A stretch of DNA of 53,637 bases. It comes from a virus. Positions 50,833 through 53,637 of this stretch are shown piece after piece. The notes under the pieces are model-generated. The model did not search any database. It was not told the DNA's origin and saw nothing but the letters and a program-made list of their open reading frames with translations. The position numbers were made by a program, and so were the translations under genes. The stretch is from the IMG/VR virus record IMGVR_UViG_3300030116_000472, positions 1-53,637 of that record; one strand, 5' to 3'. Every line of letters begins with the position of its first letter. Position 1 is the stretch's first letter.

Positions 50833-51383
50833 TAGAAATCTCCTCTAACTTTTTGTATTAACTTGATTGCTTTAGCTAGTTCATCTTCTAGCTTAGAGAT
50901 CCTATCTCTGTTAGCTTGCCACAGAATACCTAACCCACCTGCTTCTGTCCAACTCTTCACGTTGGTATGCTTATCATCTACAAGTATGTTAGGTGTACCA
51001 TCCACTCTGTTGGTAGCAAACTTATGTTTGGTGTGAGTAAAGATTAGGTTTTTAGTTTTACTACCCACTTTGTTAGGCATAAGGTTATGTGTTTCCAACC
51101 ATCTACGTTTCCAATAAGTACAGTTATCTCTGTCATTACGCAGAGGTGTAGAGCATATTCCCCAATCTAAATGAGGATACTTGTGTGTCAATTCTTTGAC
51201 ATGACCTACAAGAGGATACGTAGTATCGAATGGTTCTAAATTCCAAAAGAAGTTTGTATCTCTTAGCTGATCAAGAGCATCATTGATATCCTTGATATCT
51301 TTCCAATGGTTTACCTTAAACTTTTTCTCAAGTCCACCAAAGAAATCAGCCAACACACCATCCATGTCTAAATATATAATCAT
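50832..51383 (-). CDS. 5'(3')-deoxyribonucleotidase (HAD superfamily)
   Basis: A 183-residue phosphatase. DMDGVLADFF at residues 6-15 gives the nucleophile and acid Asp pair, ICSTPLRN supplies the HAD motif II Ser/Thr region, and NILVDDKHTNV the late Asp pair. This family removes phosphate from dNMPs. With the class II reductase and the MazG-like enzyme it would tune deoxynucleotide pools. TAATG overlaps on both sides, coupled to the methyltransferase gene. Confidence 0.8.
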   Translation of the reverse strand: MIIYLDMDGVLADFFGGLEKKFKVNHWKDIKDINDALDQLRDTNFFWNLEPFDTTYPLVGHVKELTHKYPHLDWGICSTPLRNDRDNCTYWKRRWLETHNLMPNKVGSKTKNLIFTHTKHKFATNRVDGTPNILVDDKHTNVKSWTEAGGLGILWQANRDRISKLEDELAKAIKLIQKVRGDF

Positions 51384-52519
51384 TATCTTTGCACTCCTTT
51401 CAATGCTTGAAATCCACAGCCACAGCCATCAAACAAACTGACAACAGTACCCAACCTATCTTGTGGTATGCCATTGAGTATATGCTTGATCACATCAACT
51501 GTCCACCCATTACCTATCATCTTGTAACGTCTTGAATTGCTGATAGGTTTTACTACTTGTTCACCAGAATGATGCCACCATGCTCCATGATCTGTGTACC
51601 CATCAGGCATAGTCTGTAGACGTTCACACTCAAGAGGTGTCAATGCTCTCCAATACAATTGATCTGTATTCACAGCAACATTATCTTTCTGTACTGTGGT
51701 CAGAGTATTAGTCTTGGTATCCTTGCGTAGCTCTAGTCTTTGTGTAGTTAGTCCTGCCGTTTTCATCTTGTGATCTTGACGAACACCATCAACGACATAC
51801 CTACCACGCCACGCACCACATACTACCTTAGGCATACGCCATCCACCTTGCATGGTGGTAAGGGCAGGTGACTTGTGCTTACGATCATAGACACGCTTGA
51901 TGATATCATAACCTTTGAGATCAGCTTCGCCAACCTGTCTACATTTTTGGTCATGGTTGAATACTAATTGTCTGCGTGACTTCTCAAAGTACATCTTCAT
52001 TGATCCACCTTTGAAATAGTTAGCATCAATACAGTAAGCTTTCTCCCTGTCGGTCATGCTTTCATCTTCAAGTATATCCTCAAGATTGATGCCAAGATTA
52101 GGCAAGTCATCGTGTGGTATGTTAGTCCAATACAATCTCTTCCTGTTCTGTGCAGACACAGACGCAGAGTTATGTACACGTGGCTCACATCCGAACTCAC
52201 GTGAGAATATATCTTGGTATTCTTTTTTCATTGGAGTTTCCTCAATAAGAAACCATTTAGGTTTCCACTTGTGGAATAGTTTAAAGAACTCTGTAGTAGG
52301 CTTGGCTCTCTCGTCATTAAAGTTAAGCTGATTACCTGCAAACGAGAACGGCTGACAAGGTGGACCTGCTAATAGCAGATCAACACCATCTTTATATCCC
52401 TCATACCATGAGTCTATGCGTAGCACATCACCCATATGATACACGTTAGGGTGATTGTATTGTGCTACTGCCATAGCGTATTCATCAATCTCACTTGCGA
52501 ATCCTAGTTCATATTCCAT
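51383..52519 (-). CDS. circularly permuted C5-cytosine DNA methyltransferase
   Basis: A 378-residue enzyme. Motif IV GPPCQPFS (52-59) with the catalytic Cys, VI FLIEET (ENV is EET), VIII QNRKRLYW (124-131), IX RALTPLECERLQ (291-302) and X YKMIGNGWTVDVI (332-344) are in normal order. Motif I, VVSLFDGCGCGFQAL (359-373), lies after motif X at the C-terminus; the N-terminus starts at motif II (ASEIDEYA). An in-frame TAA upstream rules out a hidden N-terminal motif I. No restriction enzyme lies beside it. It may protect phage DNA. Confidence 0.88.
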   Translation of the reverse strand: MEYELGFASEIDEYAMAVAQYNHPNVYHMGDVLRIDSWYEGYKDGVDLLLAGPPCQPFSFAGNQLNFNDERAKPTTEFFKLFHKWKPKWFLIEETPMKKEYQDIFSREFGCEPRVHNSASVSAQNRKRLYWTNIPHDDLPNLGINLEDILEDESMTDREKAYCIDANYFKGGSMKMYFEKSRRQLVFNHDQKCRQVGEADLKGYDIIKRVYDRKHKSPALTTMQGGWRMPKVVCGAWRGRYVVDGVRQDHKMKTAGLTTQRLELRKDTKTNTLTTVQKDNVAVNTDQLYWRALTPLECERLQTMPDGYTDHGAWWHHSGEQVVKPISNSRRYKMIGNGWTVDVIKHILNGIPQDRLGTVVSLFDGCGCGFQALKGVQR

Positions 52520-52692
52520 TACACTTTTCCTTTTATTTCTTTTAGTTGAAATGAGAAACCACCATTGGTATTAAACCAAACAGTTCCTAAAATTAATTCT
52601 ATAGATACTATCGTACCTTTAGTATCGCAGTTGAGGTATCTTGCTTTAGCAATAATAGTATCCCCAACTGCGTAGCCTTTATACTCCTGCAC
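52519..52692 (-). CDS. 57-residue KOW/SH3-like small protein with GTG start
   Basis: GTG at 52692 overlaps the stop of the HTH-like gene (TAGTG), and its TAA overlaps the methyltransferase ATG (TAATG). The sequence is all beta: YKGYAVGDTIIAKARYLNCD, TKGTIVSIELILGTVWF, FSFQLKEIKGKV. That is a small barrel reminiscent of KOW/SH3-like folds. Both overlaps, the lack of any other gene here and the regular pattern support it. Function unknown. Confidence 0.6.
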   Translation of the reverse strand: MQEYKGYAVGDTIIAKARYLNCDTKGTIVSIELILGTVWFNTNGGFSFQLKEIKGKV

Positions 52693-53027
52693 TAAGCAGA
52701 AGCTTTCTTCTTAGACTGTCCGACATCGGACACTTTGTGAGTACCTTTGTTAACAGTTGCACCTCTACCATACTTACGCACGATATGTTTACTATGGTTC
52801 TTCTGTAAGAATTGTACCCTGTACACTACCCTATTGAATGGCTCGTTAAGGATAGATGCAGTTTGTCTAATTGTGTACTGATCGTACATCTCCATCAATA
52901 CACCATCAATAAAAGCGTAGTTGTATGTGTAAGGTGTAGCCTTTTTGAAGTGTTGTGTATGTGTTGAATAGTCCACGACATTCATTGCAGGGTTTTCATT
53001 TTTAACTGTGTTGTTTAAATTTTTCAT
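52692..53027 (-). CDS. HTH-like putative DNA-binding protein
   Basis: A 111-residue protein. Residues 47-76 (MYDQYTIRQTASILNEPFNR then VVYRVQFLQK) look like a helix-turn-helix. The C-terminus is basic (GQSKKKASA). It is the best candidate regulator in the early operon, but no repressor family is recognised. It overlaps the next upstream gene by 4 bases (ATGA) and couples downstream by TAGTG. Confidence 0.55.
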   Translation of the reverse strand: MKNLNNTVKNENPAMNVVDYSTHTQHFKKATPYTYNYAFIDGVLMEMYDQYTIRQTASILNEPFNRVVYRVQFLQKNHSKHIVRKYGRGATVNKGTHKVSDVGQSKKKASA

Positions 53028-53275
53028 AATAGATACTCCTTTCCATTAGCATCTTGGGGTTGATGTATGTAACCTAAATTCTTAGGCTCATTTTCGATCT
53101 CGTATTCTTTTACGAAATCAAATTCTATTTTTAATTGTGGGTGGTATACTTTAGCTAGTGTCATCACGTGATCAACTGCTTGCTTCCAACTGTCTACAGG
53201 TGTAGCGTTAGTGTCAACATACACGCAACTCTCTATACCATCTATCGTGATACCAATTTCATAATACATAGCCAT
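53024..53275 (-). CDS. small hypothetical protein (83 aa)
   Basis: An 83-residue acidic protein (YYEIGITIDGIESCVYVDTN; SWKQAVDHVMTLAKVYHPQL) with no recognised family. The ATG at 53275 is preferred: AAGGAG lies 5 bases upstream, while the longer frame to 53305 adds ten residues overlapping the previous small gene. An alternative ATG is two codons on. Confidence 0.6.
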   Translation of the reverse strand: MAMYYEIGITIDGIESCVYVDTNATPVDSWKQAVDHVMTLAKVYHPQLKIEFDFVKEYEIENEPKNLGYIHQPQDANGKEYLL

Positions 53276-53276
53276 A

Positions 53277-53381
53277 CTATCTCCTTCCTCTAGGCTCTGT
53301 TGCAAATCTAAATACGTACCCTGTTAGCATACCACTATACACTAACAGGAAATAAAATCCATACTCTATTACTTGTTCCAT
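53277..53381 (-). CDS. 34-residue peptide with one membrane helix
   Basis: ATG at 53381 inside the end of the previous gene, TAG two bases before the next ATG. One hydrophobic stretch (EYGFYFLLVYSGMLTGYVF) then a basic tail. AGAGGTG lies upstream of its start. The tight fit between two frames supports translation. Confidence 0.4.
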   Translation of the reverse strand: MEQVIEYGFYFLLVYSGMLTGYVFRFATEPRGRR

Positions 53382-53563
53382 AAGTTCACCTCTTCAGCAA
53401 GTTTGTCTAAAGTTTTTTGTCCACTACTTGACATTCGATCATACTCCCAATACAGATCATCAACTAGTGCCTGTAGTGGTGTCATACCTTTACGTGCTTT
53501 CGCATATTCTTCTTGCAGGTTAACTGCTTTAACCATGCATATTGTTTCTTCGTGATCAGGCAT
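53369..53563 (-). CDS. 64-residue hypothetical protein
   Basis: A small helical, acidic protein (KAVNLQEEYAKARKGMTPLQ; RMSSSGQKTLDKLAEEV). It begins in a TAATG overlap with the partial gene at the window edge. No family recognised. Confidence 0.6.
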   Translation of the reverse strand: MPDHEETICMVKAVNLQEEYAKARKGMTPLQALVDDLYWEYDRMSSSGQKTLDKLAEEVNLWNK

Positions 53564-53637
53564 TATCCAAATCTCCTTTTGTTCTTGCGTTCCTGTCTGT
53601 AAGGATTGCCATGCAATCTCTTGGTTTCTTGTTTCAA
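53563..53637 (-). CDS. C-terminal end of a gene cut by the window edge
   Basis: A frame enters from the right edge on the - strand and ends at 53563 in a TAATG overlap with the next gene. The 24 visible residues are basic and end ERKNKRRFG. They suggest a nucleic-acid-binding or HNH-type tail, but this is too short to assign. Confidence 0.5.
   Translation of the reverse strand: MKQETKRLHGNPYRQERKNKRRFG

Noticed and set aside
1-53637. Joining both ends as a circular genome
   Set aside because: The + frame stays open across the junction, but the - frame meets a stop just beyond it with no good start codon, so circularity is not established.

Overview
This window looks like most or all of the genome of a marine tailed phage with a short (podovirus-type) tail. 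The closest match I recognise is the group of Puniceispirillum phage HMO-2011. The main reason is a family A DNA polymerase with a DnaJ-like Cys4 zinc finger between its exonuclease and polymerase domains; the order of the portal, capsid, adaptor, nozzle and ejection genes agrees. The DNA is AT-rich by eye, which fits a streamlined alphaproteobacterial host such as SAR11 or a relative, but nothing in the sequence names the host. Coding frames run off both ends, so the window may be a linear cut of a circular or terminally redundant genome.

Layout. The left arm (1-37347) is entirely on the + strand and holds packaging, virion and lysis genes. It starts with small basic proteins, including a duplicated DUF6321-like gene. 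Next come a lysis cassette (three-TM holin, M15 peptidase endolysin), small and large terminase, portal, a putative scaffold, the major capsid protein behind a promoter and structured leader, and two blocks of tail fibre/adhesin genes around the fibre-tail adaptor, adaptor and nozzle genes. It ends with large internal (ejection) proteins. The right arm (53637-37344) is entirely on the - strand and holds early and replication genes: small regulators, a C5 DNA methyltransferase, a deoxynucleotidase, a SleB-like hydrolase, DUF932, a DoxX-like membrane protein, a tyrosine integrase, primase, helicase, a GIY-YIG-like nuclease, PolA, a possible ssDNA-binding protein, a Cas4-like nuclease, endonuclease I, DUF3310, class II ribonucleotide reductase and a MazG-like hydrolase. 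The two arms converge head-on and their stop codons overlap in a single TTAA. Most genes are chained by TAATG or ATGA overlaps.

How it works together. The right arm would remodel nucleotide pools and copy the genome. The left arm would build and package virions and lyse the cell. Three sites share one host-type promoter form, CTTGACA-(16/17)-TATAACTA: before the capsid gene, before DUF932, and before the ssDNA-binding candidate.

Most notable observations. (1) CCWGG appears to be completely absent from the window, and every Pro-Gly pair I found is written CCC-GG or CCG-GG although Pro is otherwise mostly CCT/CCA. (2) The C5 methyltransferase is circularly permuted, with motif I at its C-terminus. 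(3) The shared promoter form. (4) Long 22/11-residue repeats in an ejection-protein candidate. (5) Matching C-terminal tails on two otherwise unrelated small proteins. No tRNA, CRISPR array or insertion sequence was recognised.
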